A stretch of DNA of 64,000 nucleotides from positions 2,507,501-2,571,500 of the forward strand of contig JASPKZ010007250.1 of NCBI GenBank assembly GCA_030220185.1, read 5' to 3'. The notes below the pieces were generated by a model. It searched no databases. It had not been told where the DNA came from and saw only the letters and a list, made by a program, of their open reading frames with translations. The position numbers were made by a program, and so were the translations under genes. Every line of letters begins with the position of its first letter. The first letter of the stretch is position 1. The DNA is from Diploptera punctata (taxonomy: Eukaryota > Arthropoda > Insecta > Blattodea > Blaberidae). Below, piece by piece: positions 29,979-39,526 of this stretch.

Positions 29979-30860
29979 TAAACCCGCCGAAGCCTGTCCC
30001 AAGCCAGGTAAAAAAGGGTGAGAGAGAGGAGAATCAACCTTGTTAAAAACCTGGGTTCAGCTCGCCCGGCTGATAGTACCCAGTAAGGACCTTTGTCTAG
30101 GGAACAGACATTGCTGCCTTGTAGGTAGATGTTGGCTCCAAAAAGTCTAGGAGAAGAAACCGTCGAAAACAAATAGCTTAGTCTTCCAGGTTGGGGGTTG
30201 ATAGGCTTGCTCCCGTTTTACATAAAAATCAGGCAATGCTAAAAGGGCCAAAGAAATGAAAACCTGACAGATAAAATTACAAGAAAATGAAAACCTGACA
30301 GATAAAATTATGACAAGAAAATAATTAGTGAAGGAAGAAAAGTAATTGCAATGTTATATTCAGTGGTATGGAGTAAAAATATTACAAATAAAACTAAGAC
30401 ACTGATATTTAAATCATTAGTACAAAGTGTTATGTTGTATGGTGCAGAGAACTGGACATTATCTAGACAAAAAAGAAGGAAAAAAAAGACAATAGAGATG
30501 GATTTTTTACGAAGGGCATCAAGAAGGAGAAAATTCGGAACCAAAAAATCAGAGAAATAATTAATGCTAAACAAAATATTATAGAAGTAAAAGAAGAACG
30601 AAGATTGAAATCGTATGGACATCTGAACAGGATCGAGAATAATAGAATGCCAAGAATGATGCTGGATTGGAATGCTGAAGGCAGAAGGAGGAGGAGAAGA
30701 AAACTAAGGGAACAGTGGATGGATGAAGTGAGAAGAAAGATGATCAGCAGAAACCTCAAAGAAGAAGATGCTGAGGATAGAAATCTATGGCGCAGCAAAA
30801 TAATTTGGGCTGAATGATAACTATAGTAATGTAGAGGAAATCCTTAATAAAAATAATATT
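29979..30860 (+). mobile_element. LINE-B composite: 5' leader joined to C-terminal RT
   Basis: The leader (GCCTGTCCCAAGCCAGGTA, GGTTCAGCTCGCCCGGCTGA, TCTTCCAGGTTGGGGGTTGA) is a diverged form of that at 10893 and 12941. A 31-bp phrase around GAAAATGAAAACCTGACAG is tandemly repeated at 30256-30320. The text then enters the RT C-terminus: KNITNKTKTLIFKSLVQSVM, LYGAENWTLSRQKR, MDFLRRASRRRKFGTK, RRLKSYGHLNRIENNRMPRM and EDAEDRNLWRSKI. The endonuclease and RT core are missing. Confidence 0.75.
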
Positions 30861-30894
30861 ATTAGGCCTACAACTCAATGGTAATAATACGATG

Positions 30895-31035
30895 TTAGTT
30901 TGCTGATGATGTAGTATTGGTAGACGATAGTGAGGAGAAACGCAGGACCAACACGCACACTATTGAGCAGCACCAAGAAATCGGGGCTGGACGCAAACAA
31001 TAAAATTAAATATATGGGCACACATAGAAATGGAT
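30895..31035 (+). mobile_element. LINE-A fragment with YADD-region remains
   Basis: TTTGCTGATGATGTAGTATT encodes FADDVV, the RT motif C (Y/FADD). GCAGGACCAACACGCACAC and ATATATGGGCACACATAGAA match the LINE-A region just downstream (compare 15055-15150). The end is abrupt. Confidence 0.65.
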
Positions 31036-31079
31036 GTGTGGCAGGTGTCTTGTGAAATATCTACACCTTTTAATGTTTG

Positions 31080-31160
31080 ATGAAGTTTTCTAAACAGAAA
31101 TTTGTTTTAGTGGAGGACGACTGACACATTAGGTACGAATTCTATAATTTCAATATTTTA
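31080..31160 (+). repeat. GAGGACGACTGA repeat, copy 1
   Basis: AAGTTTTCTAAACAGAAATT and GTGGAGGACGACTGACACAT, then an AT-rich stretch, match 59095-59170. The same GAGGACGACTGA core, or a variant, is in the palindrome at 61909-62018 and at the end of the insert at 62328-62636. Confidence 0.6.
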
Positions 31161-31216
31161 ATTTATAACCTGAACGGTTGTTTATCATGCATTGTAAAAG
31201 TAACGACACTAGCTAG

Positions 31217-31768
31217 ATTACACTGGTCAACATGATTTTTGTCTCATGAGTACCAATAGCTGTACTTAATGCAGTGTTTTATCCTGTTTTCAAATATGAA
31301 TTCCGAATTTCTCCATCACCCACAGTTTTTTATTTCAATTTAAATTAATGGATTTAAATAATTATTTTTTTTAATAAACGTTTTTTCGTCCATTTGTCCA
31401 TTGTAAAATAAAACCAAATGAGCTAACTCAGGAGATTTCAGCTATGGAAAAGAGATATCAAGGCAAATGGAATCCTAATATGCTGGTCGATTATTGTTGG
31501 ACTAACAAGAGGGATGCTCCACAGGCGAAATATAGCAGAAAATCGCCATTTCTTACTTTCTAGGTGAGTTCGAATGTTCGAATATTGTGTAGTTACGAAT
31601 GTAGAAAATATTAAAGTGTTTAACATTATAAATGTCTGTCGGAAACCTTGCGTAATGGAGAAAAACCGATATCATATTTGAATTCAGGAGAGAAAGAAAT
31701 ACTATCAGAATCACATATTTTTCTTTCTGATACAAAAAAAAAGGTTCTTTTTTGTTGCTCAGTGTTAT
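31217..31768 (+). mobile_element. ATTACACTG element, copy 1
   Basis: ATTACACTGGTCAACA at the left and TGTTGCTCAGTGTTAT at the right form imperfect terminal inverted repeats. The second copy (39527-40118) ends in CAGTGTAAT, making the pair ATTACACTGGTCAACA / ATTACACTGAGCAACA. The CACTG start recalls EnSpm/CACTA-type elements, but this is only a hint. It contains the short coding tail at 31429-31563. Confidence 0.65.
31429..31563 (+). pseudogene. C-terminal tail of a transposon-encoded protein
   Basis: An open 44-codon tail in one frame reads EKRYQGKWNPNM, DYCWTNKRDAPQAKYSRKS and FLTF, then a stop. I recall a block of the type MEKRYQGxWNxNMxADYCWxLxRD from a widespread arthropod repeat-associated protein family; its function is unknown to me. 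The copy at 39527-40118 keeps the same residues but is split by a 39-bp LINE insertion. Upstream exons or ORF parts are not found. Confidence 0.5.
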
Positions 31769-31830
31769 CGTACATCTCTGTGATTAACACACGTGGATGT
31801 GATTACAGCTGTTGGTTGGTAAGTCACGTC
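31769..31830 (+). mobile_element. SINE-4 3' scrap
   Basis: CATCTCTGTGATTAACACAC and GTGGATGTGATTACAGC match the SINE-4 segment CTACCTCTGTGATTGACACA / GTGGATGTGAAGGGCC. Confidence 0.5.
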
Positions 31831-32540
31831 ACAAGTAGTAAAGAATATTCTCTCATATATGCAATTTAAGCACTCTAACCTGTAAAAGAATGCAACTCAA
31901 AACAAAAAAAATAGTGAGTTCTGAAATTCTGAAGTATATGCGTACAGTTAATTAGTTCGCACTCTATGTTGGCTGCACTGAAACACGTGTTTTTTGTTGC
32001 ATAGAATATTCGTTCAAATCAATATGGCTGCCACTCTTCATGTAGTTCAATATCGCGAAAAAAATTCAAATAATCGTTAGAAAACATGTAAAAATCATTG
32101 TAAATTGTGGGAAATAATTTGAAAAATGAAACCCTAAGAATAAAATTTGAGAGGAGTTTATGAAGGAATTTAAAAAGTGGCATCACAGGTTGTAAAGTTA
32201 AGCCCAAAATTTATTACCCGAAGACCATGAAGTTCATCATGGAACGTGAGAAAGATGTCTACTTATCAGTAAACAAACAAGACAAGAGGTAGTTGAACAG
32301 GGAGGGGGAAAGGGAGTATCTTGCGTATTTATAGTGAACCAGTGGACTGAAAGCATATCGTAATATATGCACGCATGTTTGTCCAGTAGCAGATAATTAA
32401 CTCTAATAATATAGGGTGTGAGGGGAGAGAGTAATTACATCCCCACGCGAGCCCCTCATTAACTCGTATTATTACGTCATTTCATTGCAACCAACTTATT
32501 GTAAGCATACCAACGTACTAGACGATGTTATGACTTTACT
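31831..32540. other. Unassigned sequence
   Basis: No recognised feature. A GC-richer patch near 32410-32455 has no known motif. Confidence 0.5.
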
Positions 32541-32645
32541 ATTACTCTGGTTGAGTGCAAGAGAAGGTCTCATGACCTTAACTCTGCCAGCTAAAATAAA
32601 ACTTTATTATTATTATTACTATTATTATTATTATTATTATTATTT
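32541..32645 (+). mobile_element. LINE-J-type 3' end with (ATT)n tail
   Basis: CTGGTTGAGTGCAAGAGAAG, CTCATGACCTTAACTCTGCC and AGCTAAAATAAAACTTTATT are followed by ATT repeats. It is the same type of end as 35568-35640. Confidence 0.6.
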
Positions 32646-32750
32646 GCCTATAAATATTTATCAAGAAAGCTTTTCTTAGCTTATTTGATTCCATGCTTTG
32701 TTAGTATTAGCCAATATTCGACCACAACCGCATTGTCCTTTGTTGATAAT
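32646..32750 (+). repeat. Dispersed repeat shared with 33605-33706
   Basis: CCATGCTTTGTTAGTATTAG and CGACCACAACCGCATTGTCC correspond to CCATATTTTGTTAGGGTTAG and AGACCACATCCGCATTGTCT. Both copies follow an (ATT)n tract. Confidence 0.6.
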
Positions 32751-32794
32751 ATTTTAAAATTGTAATAAGTATTTAATTCTTGTATGATTTTATT

Positions 32795-32880
32795 ATTAGC
32801 TGGTTGAGTGGATGACAAGGGTTTATATCCTTTCCCCTGCCAGCTTAAATAACGCATTATTATTATTATTGCGAATAGGT
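32795..32880 (+). mobile_element. LINE-J-type 3' end with (ATT)n tail
   Basis: GCTGGTTGAGTGGATGACAA, CTGCCAGCTTAAATAACGC and ATT repeats. Confidence 0.5.
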
Positions 32881-33091
32881 CCATGTAGGACTACGCAAAG
32901 TACTTAGAGGAGTTTTCTCTGACTCCATATGTCCGTCATTTTTTGGCCATGAACATCCCTTCTCCCTTCTGTCCATGTTGTTCCAGTTTTTTTCATGGGT
33001 TTGTCCTCTTGGTCAACCTGCCACTTGTTCACCTTAATTATAATATATACATATATATATATATCTGTTTATGATATCTTCTTGAGTGATT
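32881..33091. other. Unassigned sequence
   Basis: A short (TA)n run is present. The 32890-33030 stretch may be LINE-derived, but no motif is legible. Confidence 0.4.
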
Positions 33092-33173
33092 CAATTCCCT
33101 AGTAAAGCTGCAAGCATGGAAATGCTATGATTGCAGTGAAGGACTTGCCTTCGGGCAGAATTACGATGGATGG
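33092..33173 (+). mobile_element. SINE-1 3' fragment (first unit of a tandem pair)
   Basis: AATTCCCTAGTAAAGCTGC to TTACGATGGATGG. The hairpin's left arm is partly deleted (GCATGGAAATGCTATG). Confidence 0.85.

Positions 33174-33250
<77 letters not shown>
33174..33250. repeat. (ATT)n microsatellite between two SINE-1 units
   Basis: About 25 ATT units. The overlapping poly-Leu and poly-Tyr frames are artefacts. Confidence 0.97.
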
Positions 33251-33558
33251 CATCCACCGCTGTGGTCTCGGGTAGCGTGCTGCCTTATCACGCAGCGGGC
33301 CCGGGTTCGATCCCCGGTTGGGGCAGTTTTTCTGGGTGAGGTTTTAAGACAAATGTCAGAAAAACTTTAAGGCCCAAACGGTCCCCGAAATCATATGGCC
33401 ATCATCATCCTTATCATTAGCATCATCATCATCCTTCACCGGTGTGGAAAGCAACGGGAAGCTACCACACCTACAATTCCCTAGTAAAGCTGCAAGCATA
33501 GCATAAAAATGCTATGATTGCTGTGAAGGACCTGCCTTCGGGCAGAATTACTATGGAT
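33251..33558 (+). mobile_element. SINE-1, nearly complete (second unit)
   Basis: Head ATCCACCGCTGTGGTCTCGG, box B GGGTTCGATCCCC, a short internal deletion after GGGTGAGGTTTT, hairpin ATAGCATAAAAATGCTAT and the end CTATGGATGG, then (ATT)n at 33559-33604. Confidence 0.9.
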
Positions 33559-33560
33559 GG

Positions 33561-33604
<44 letters not shown>
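33559..33604. repeat. (ATT)n microsatellite
   Basis: It continues the SINE-1 3' tail. Confidence 0.95.
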
Positions 33605-33607
<3 letters not shown>

Positions 33608-33706
33608 CCCATAAATCTAGGAAGCTCTTATTACTTTATTTTATTTCAATTCCATATTTTGTTAGGGTTAGTTAATTTTAGACCACATCCGCATTGTCTT
33701 TTGTCG
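33605..33706 (+). repeat. Dispersed repeat, second copy (see 32646-32750)
   Basis: It matches the earlier copy and also lies directly after an ATT tract, so both may belong to a longer ATT-linked unit. Confidence 0.6.
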
Positions 33707-33806
33707 GAGGTTGACAGCATCCGATTCACGACATATTTAGGGAAATAAGCGTAACTAAATTAATTTGACCTAGCGAGAGAATAAGACCCAACAATGGGCT
33801 GTTACG

Positions 33807-33810
<4 letters not shown>

Positions 33811-33844
<34 letters not shown>
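33811..33844. repeat. (TA)n microsatellite
   Basis: A clean TA run. Confidence 0.95.
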
Positions 33845-33848
<4 letters not shown>

Positions 33849-33849
33849 A

Positions 33850-34560
33850 TTTACATGCTGGTACATTATTTTTTAGTTTTTTTTATTTGAATGTATGCAG
33901 TCTGGTAAGTCGTACTAAATGCTTTAAAATTCTTACCTTAATTCAGCACCAATACTCTGCACCTTCACCATGTTTATGAACAGTATATTCTCTTTTCATC
34001 GAGTGTTTATTGTAAATATAATTACAATTACAACTTATCTTTCAGTTCGCTATACAAGGGCACAGAAATCTTACGAAAATTCACTGTAAAAACTTGATGC
34101 ACTCACTCACTAAAAACACACAAATTCGGTTAATCTTGGCACGCTTGTATCTGCCATGTGACTGCGACATCCTTGGAATTGGACGCTAGCTATTCCATCA
34201 ATTGCTTATCCACCCCCTCACTGAATTGTTATAAATATGTAATATTATTTATTTACGGATGTTTATTGAAAATATATAAAACTTATAGTAAATTATATAC
34301 ATACATCGAACGTTATTTTGTAAAATGCAAGTTATACAACTATTTGTAAACGGAAAATGCTCTATTAAACAATTACTCTCAAAATACAGTAACAGGATGC
34401 GAGGAACTGCTAATTCTCCGTAACAGTTATTTACAGTTACTGGTATTAAATGCTACTTTTATTTCCATGTATTATTAAGGAAAATGTGTATTTTTTCATA
34501 GATATATATTTTATTGTAAATATAATGATTTTTTAGAAGTATAGCGTATACTTTTGCCTA
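33850..34560. other. Unassigned AT-rich sequence
   Basis: Nothing recognised. Confidence 0.5.
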
Positions 34561-35631
34561 TCGGCCCCGGTGGACAAGTGGTTACCATGCTAAATTCTGG
34601 TGGAAGAGTAAATCTATATCCCAACAAGTCACAAGTAATTCTAATGGGACAACAAAGACTGCTTACAACCTTTGACATATCTACACTTCCAAACATTACT
34701 ATAAATAATATAATTATCCCTTATTCTTCTTCAGTAATAGATCTTGGACTACATCTAGACGCAAATTTAACTTGGCAAACACAAGTGAAACACATATGTA
34801 AAAATACTTTCTCCATCTTACATTATCTTAGACGTTAAAAGAATTCTCTCCCAGTTTCGTTAACACAATCCTTGTGCAGAATCTTGTGTTGCCACACTTC
34901 GATTATTGACATTATATATATGAAATGATCTAAACCATGACTTGTCGCAGAGACTGCAGCGTGTTCATAATGCTTGCGTTCGATTCATTTTCAATATCCG
35001 CCGTTATGACCATATTTCCGAACACTTTAATAACCTGTCTTGGCTCCGTCTTACTGACAGACGTAAAATGCACTCTCTTTCACTACTTTTCAAGCTTCTG
35101 AATTCATCATTCCTACTTATCTGGCGTCCAGATTTGAGAAGTTATCCTCTTATCATAATATTGACACTAGGTCACAAGATAATAGTCTGCTAACAATTCA
35201 TTTTCATAGCACTTCCTCTTATTCTACTTCCTTCACAGTAGCCTCTCCCGCTCCTGGAATTTCCTTCCTCAAGATATCAGGGGTTGCCGCACACTTGACA
35301 CTTTTAAGTCACGCTTATACAATTACCTGTTGCCTAATAATAATTATTTTTTCTCTATTTATTTAAATGTATACTATGTCATTAATAATTTTTTCTCGTT
35401 TTTTATATATATTGTACATATTATATATTTAATTAGTTAAATTTAGAATAAATCAAAGTACATTATAAATATTAATTGTATTGTATTCATAACTTGTAAT
35501 CGTTTATATACATATATATATTGTAATTTAGATTTAAGACTATTTTTTTTTGTATTTTTTTAAACCTGGTTGAGTGGTAGACAAGGCCTTAAGGCCTTAA
35601 CTCTGCCACATAAAATAAAGCTATTATGATG

Positions 35632-35640
<9 letters not shown>
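34561..35640 (+). mobile_element. LINE-J: Jockey/CR1-like copy, RT C-terminus to 3' end
   Basis: VNLYPNKSQVILMGQQR, SSVIDLGLHLDANLTWQTQV, LQRVHNACVRFIFNIRRYDH and LSWLRLTDRRKMHSLSLLFK are typical of the region after the YADD motif in CR1/Jockey reverse transcriptases (KTxxMxxG..., LGVxLDxxLxW..., QRVQNACVRFI...LPxRxRR). Stops and shifts occur near 34835, 34910 and 35190. A ~300-bp AT-rich 3' UTR ends with the hairpin AAGGCCTTAAGGCCTT and ATAAAATAAAGC, then ATT repeats. The first ~30 bp (CCCCGGTGGACAAGTGGTTA) look like a stray tRNA-SINE head. Dead copy. Confidence 0.8.
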
Positions 35641-35670
<30 letters not shown>

Positions 35671-35672
35671 TA
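35633..35672. repeat. (ATT)n tail of LINE-J
   Basis: ATT units continuous with the LINE-J 3' end. Confidence 0.9.
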
Positions 35673-35769
35673 AATTCCATCAGCTTTTCCATTGAACAGA
35701 CAGAATAAATAATTCGTAACATCCTACATTAAAACAAAATTAATTGAGGATTAAATAGGTTTCGCATTC

Positions 35770-35866
35770 AATTTTCAAATAGTAATAGTAATAATACTAA
35801 TAATAATAACAATAATATTAATAATAATATAACAATAATACTAGTATTGTTGTTATTATTATTATC
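35770..35866. repeat. Imperfect (AAT)n / (ATT)n microsatellite
   Basis: TAATAATAATACTAAT-type units, changing to TTGTTATTATT before SINE-1. Confidence 0.85.
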
Positions 35867-36042
35867 GTCCACCGCAGTGGCCTTGGAAAAGTTTCGCTAC
35901 CTCGTACGCAGCAGTCCCGGGTTTGATCCCCGGTCGGGACAAGTTTTCTGAGTAATGGGTTTTTAGATGTCTTTCCTCACTGTAAGACAAATTTCAGGAA
36001 ACTCTAAGGCCCAAACGGTAGCCAAACAATCATCTGGCCATC
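35867..36042 (+). mobile_element. SINE-1, old and 3'-truncated
   Basis: GTCCACCGCAGTGGCCTTGG, box B GGGTTTGATCCCC and AGGCCCAAACGGTAGCC are recognisable but diverged. It stops at CTGGCCATCA. Confidence 0.75.
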
Positions 36043-36418
36043 ATATTATCGTTACAATATTCGCCATGTTTAGTGTGAATGTGTGTGTGTGAATAGCATG
36101 TTTCGTCTTGATGTTGTGTTGTCTCGGACGAGGCCGTGACATTGAGATGATCGGTCATTCGGGAAGATCCTCCATGTCCTTGTGTGGTCAGAAAACAATG
36201 TTTATGATCCATAGTTTAAAATCCCTCTCCCGACAGGTCGTGCCACTGTAATTCAGAGGTGGCGTGTGATATGTAAAAACTAACTATAAGGTGAGAAGTT
36301 AATCTGACATATTGGAATGGAACAGAATTATTGGACAATACAATCTCATGTGAAGGACACTTTTTTTATTTGAATTAATTATATTAATTTTCAACGCGGG
36401 ATTTACTGAAAATTTCCT
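36043..36418. other. Unassigned sequence
   Basis: No gene recognised. Confidence 0.5.
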
Positions 36419-36686
36419 CAGTCATCATCAGCATCAAGGATTAGACCTTAAGGCCCGTCCCGATCTCATGTTAGAATTGGTCTGTCCATCTTTTACTGGG
36501 TCTTCCACCATTTCTTCGTCCTAGTGGTTTGTAATGAAGAATCTGTATAGGAATTCTATATTTATCCATTCTATTGATGTGGTCCATCCATTCATCTCTG
36601 TATTGTGCAATTCTATCTAATAGTTTGAATATATTTAGTTCACTTCGTACATCCTCAGTTCCTTTTCGATCTGTTACTGTATAGCC
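36419..36686 (-). mobile_element. LINE-D tail, split by SINE-1
   Basis: The minus strand reads RKGTEDVRSELNIFKLLDRI, DEWMDHINRMDKYRIPIQIL, GRRNGGRPSKRWTDQF and, after a stop, a 3' end with CTTAAGGTCTAATCCTTGAT and GATGATGA. The preceding part (EMRLLRSMA) lies beyond SINE-1 at 37008-37060. Confidence 0.8.
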
Positions 36687-37000
36687 GTCCACCGCTGAGT
36701 TCTCGAGGTAACGTGCTGCCTTGTCACGCAGCGGGCCCGGGTTCGATTCCCGGGCAGGAAAGGCTCCTGGGTGAGGTTTTTTTCGGGGTTTTTCCTCACC
36801 TGTAAGACAAATGTCAGGAACCACAGGGCCCAACAGTCCCCGAAAATCATCCGGCCATCACCATCATCATCGGTGTGGAAAGCAACCGGAAGCTACCACA
36901 CCTGTAATTCCCTAGTAAGGCTGCAAAGCATAACATGAAAATGCTATGATTGCAGTGAAAGAACTGTCCTCGGGCAGAATTACTATGGATGGATGGATTA
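36687..37000 (+). mobile_element. SINE-1, full length, inserted in LINE-D
   Basis: Head GTCCACCGCTGAGTTCTCGA, box B GGGTTCGATTCCC and the full end. TATAGCC flanks it (36680-36686 and 37001-37007). Across it the minus-strand ORF rejoins as LLRSMA..YTVTDRKGTEDV. Confidence 0.88.
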
Positions 37001-37007
37001 TATAGCC

Positions 37008-37075
37008 AGCCATACTCCTGAGTAACCTCATTTCTGACGTTTCTATTCTTCGTTCCTGGTTTTAAGTTCAATTTT
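37008..37075 (-). mobile_element. LINE-D, upstream piece beyond SINE-1
   Basis: The minus strand gives EMRLLRSMA, the LINE-D block AEMKFLRSVAG, immediately before the SINE-1 insertion. Confidence 0.55.
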
Positions 37076-37083
37076 TATTTTAT

Positions 37084-37989
37084 ACTAGCTAATACCCGGC
37101 GTGCGCTGCTACGCCTAAGTAAATGAGAATTAATGTGCTTTTATGTTTATTTGAATAAGTAGAAGGAAAAATAATTATAAATTGATATTTTTTAGATACC
37201 CCGTGTTAATTACCCGGTGTTACGCGGGAATCTACTTATCCCGATTTCCTTGACATAAATGATCTGAAATACGAAAATTAATGTGTCTTATATTTAGTTA
37301 AATAAGGTATACGAAAAATTTATATCGTAATTATTTTTAGATACCCCGTGCTGTTTACCCGGCGTTGTCTGGGAATCTACTCATCCCGATCTTCTTGGCA
37401 TAAATGAATTGAAAGACAAAAATTAATGTACTTCTTATGATTAGTTGAATAAGTAAAGTGAAAAATAATTATAAATGTACATCATAATTATTTCAAGATT
37501 CCCCGTGCTGATTACCCAGTGTTGCTCGGGAATCTACTTATCTCGATCTTCTTGGCATAAATGAGCTAAAAGACAAAATTTGTTATTGTGAGTTATCCGT
37601 AAAGGAATATGTTTACACTTGTCTCGATCTTCTTGGCACGAACGAAAGACAAAAACGGTTATTGTGAGTTATCCGTAAGAGATAAACATATGCTGTCGCG
37701 GACTTTTTTGTAGAACGTTTTGAGATATCCAATTCTGTGTTCATTAATATTGCGTATTTGTTATGGTTTAGGAAGCGCAAGCCATTTAAGCGTCCAAATA
37801 GCTACTTTTTTCACGTTTTCCACTACAAAGGACGATTTTTAAGAGTGTAGGAGTTGAGTATCACAACTCTCTTATAGCCTATGTTCATCCCGGGAATCTC
37901 CTGAACATTTTGCAAAAAGCCCCATCACAATCGGATCAACGGCATGGCCGCGCATAAAGTACGAACAAACAAATATTTTTATATATTAG
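37084..37989 (+). mobile_element. H element, longer copy with internal tandem repeats
   Basis: It starts ACTAGCTAATACCCGGCGTG and contains at least three degenerate ~130-bp direct repeats with ACCCGGTGTTACGCGGGAAT, ACCCGGCGTTGTCTGGGAAT and ACCCAGTGTTGCTCGGGAAT. The same unique 3' part as 17041-17749 follows, ending in ACAAATATTTTTATATATTA. A head-only fragment occurs at 44929-44976. No coding frame. Confidence 0.78.
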
Positions 37990-38044
37990 ATTCTGCATTC
38001 TCATTATCAAGTCAATTTAATCAAGTTATTGGTTATTATTATTA

Positions 38045-38788
38045 TTACTTACCCACTGGCACTATCGAACCCGTAGGTTCATGGCCGCGCGGACATAAGC
38101 TCTCCGTACATCCCTATCCTGAGCCAATGCTTTCCAATCATTCCCTGTATAATCTACTTCCCTCAAATCATAGTTAATGTTGTTCTCCCACCTCATTCTT
38201 GGTCTACCAACTGGGCGTTTTCCTTCTGGCTTTCCTACAAGAAGTTTCCATGCACGTCTTTCATTCCCCATACGCGCAACATGTTCAGCCCATCGCAGTC
38301 TACGAGACTTCTTATTATATCTGGCTTCCTATAAAGACCATGTAGTTCATTGTTATGTAGTCTTCTCCATTCACCTGTCTCTTCATCTCTCTTTGGTCCA
38401 AACATTTTCCTAAGAACTTTGTTCTCAAATACTCGTAATCTCCTTTCCTCCTTTAAAGTAAGAGTCCATGTTTCGCACCCATATAATATAACTGGTAGAA
38501 TAATATTTCTATATATTTTCAGCTTAACGTTTTTTGAAAGGAGTTGGGACATCAAAAGTCTCTGCAATGCATAATAGCATGCATTTCCAGAATTGAGCCT
38601 ATGTTTAATTTCTTTGTGCATCTCATTCCTGTTTGTGATTATTGTTCCTAGGTATTTGAATTCCCCATTTGTCATTAGCCACTTCCTCAAAATTTCCCCC
38701 ATTTGTCATTAGCTGTTCATTTCCAATATATACAGAATTTCTACGTGTGACCATATATTTAGTTTTATTGATATTTACATCCAGTCCT
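38045..38788 (-). mobile_element. LINE-A copy (RT C-terminal half, 3' end)
   Basis: The minus-strand frames at 38235-38702 and 38062-38271 read EFKYLGTIITNRNEMHKEIK, NSGNACYYALQRLLMSQLLS, LYGCETWTLTLKEERRLRVF, RKMFGPKRDEETGEWRRLHN, GNERRAWKLLVGKPEGKRPV and AQDRDVRRAYVRAAMNLRVR. It is the best-preserved LINE-A copy in the window; one shift separates the two frames. A local 17-bp duplication, CCCATTTGTCATTAGC-type, occurs at about 38665-38713. The catalytic YADD region is missing (5'-truncated). Confidence 0.9.
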
Positions 38789-38789
38789 A

Positions 38790-38838
<49 letters not shown>

Positions 38839-38893
38839 GTAGTAGTAGTAGTATAGTAGTAGTAGTAGTAGCAGTAGTAGTAGTAGTAGTATT
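38790..38893. repeat. (ATT)n(GTA)n compound microsatellite
   Basis: ATT units change to AGT/GTA units at about 38838. Confidence 0.95.
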
Positions 38894-39526
38894 TTATTAT
38901 ACTTTGTTGTTTCCTTACCATCTATACCTAGCGCGAATTACAGCCTGCTGATTAACGCGTAAAACAGGATTTTCAACATTCTTCGCAGCTTTAGATTTGA
39001 AATGCGGTAGGACCTACTCTAGTGCCACCCGGATAGTTTGTATTCACCATAACCTGCACCATGCTTAGTGGTGAAGTACCTTTCTTATATTGTAAATTAA
39101 AGTACATTTAATCATTGCTCTACATACCAAACAACGTGCAGTATCACATATATTTATCATTCTGTATTGAATGTGGGCAAATACATCATATTCATATTGA
39201 TAAGCTACGCCACTGATTGTTTACTGTTTACGTGCAGTTCGTAGAACACTACCATCTACCTCTAGTCAAGGTAAGTCATTGAACGTAAAGCAGAAAGAAT
39301 CGGCTCTCCCCGCGCTGCAGTTCTACAGGGCCGGTCTAGTTAATCATCCATTTCGTAAAGTAAATATTATAAAAAATAGATAGTTACAAATTATAAAGAA
39401 AGTAGATCAGTGCACACAATGTAAAAAGCAAGGTCAGGATTTTTATGTACTAAAAGGTAAGACTACAACATAGCAAATTGCAACTATATAGTGGTGGGCT
39501 GTAACATCTTAATTTCGCATAAAAGA
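38894..39526. other. Unassigned sequence
   Basis: No gene recognised. Confidence 0.5.

Noticed and set aside
33127..33370. Poly-Leu and poly-Tyr frames
   Set aside because: They are translations of the (ATT)n tract and SINE-1.
37084..37700. CRISPR-like array in the H element
   Set aside because: The repeats are ~130 bp, degenerate and not separated by uniform unique spacers, and the genome is eukaryotic.
38235..38702. 155-codon minus-strand frame as a host gene
   Set aside because: It is the LINE-A reverse transcriptase C-terminal region and recurs in many copies in this window.
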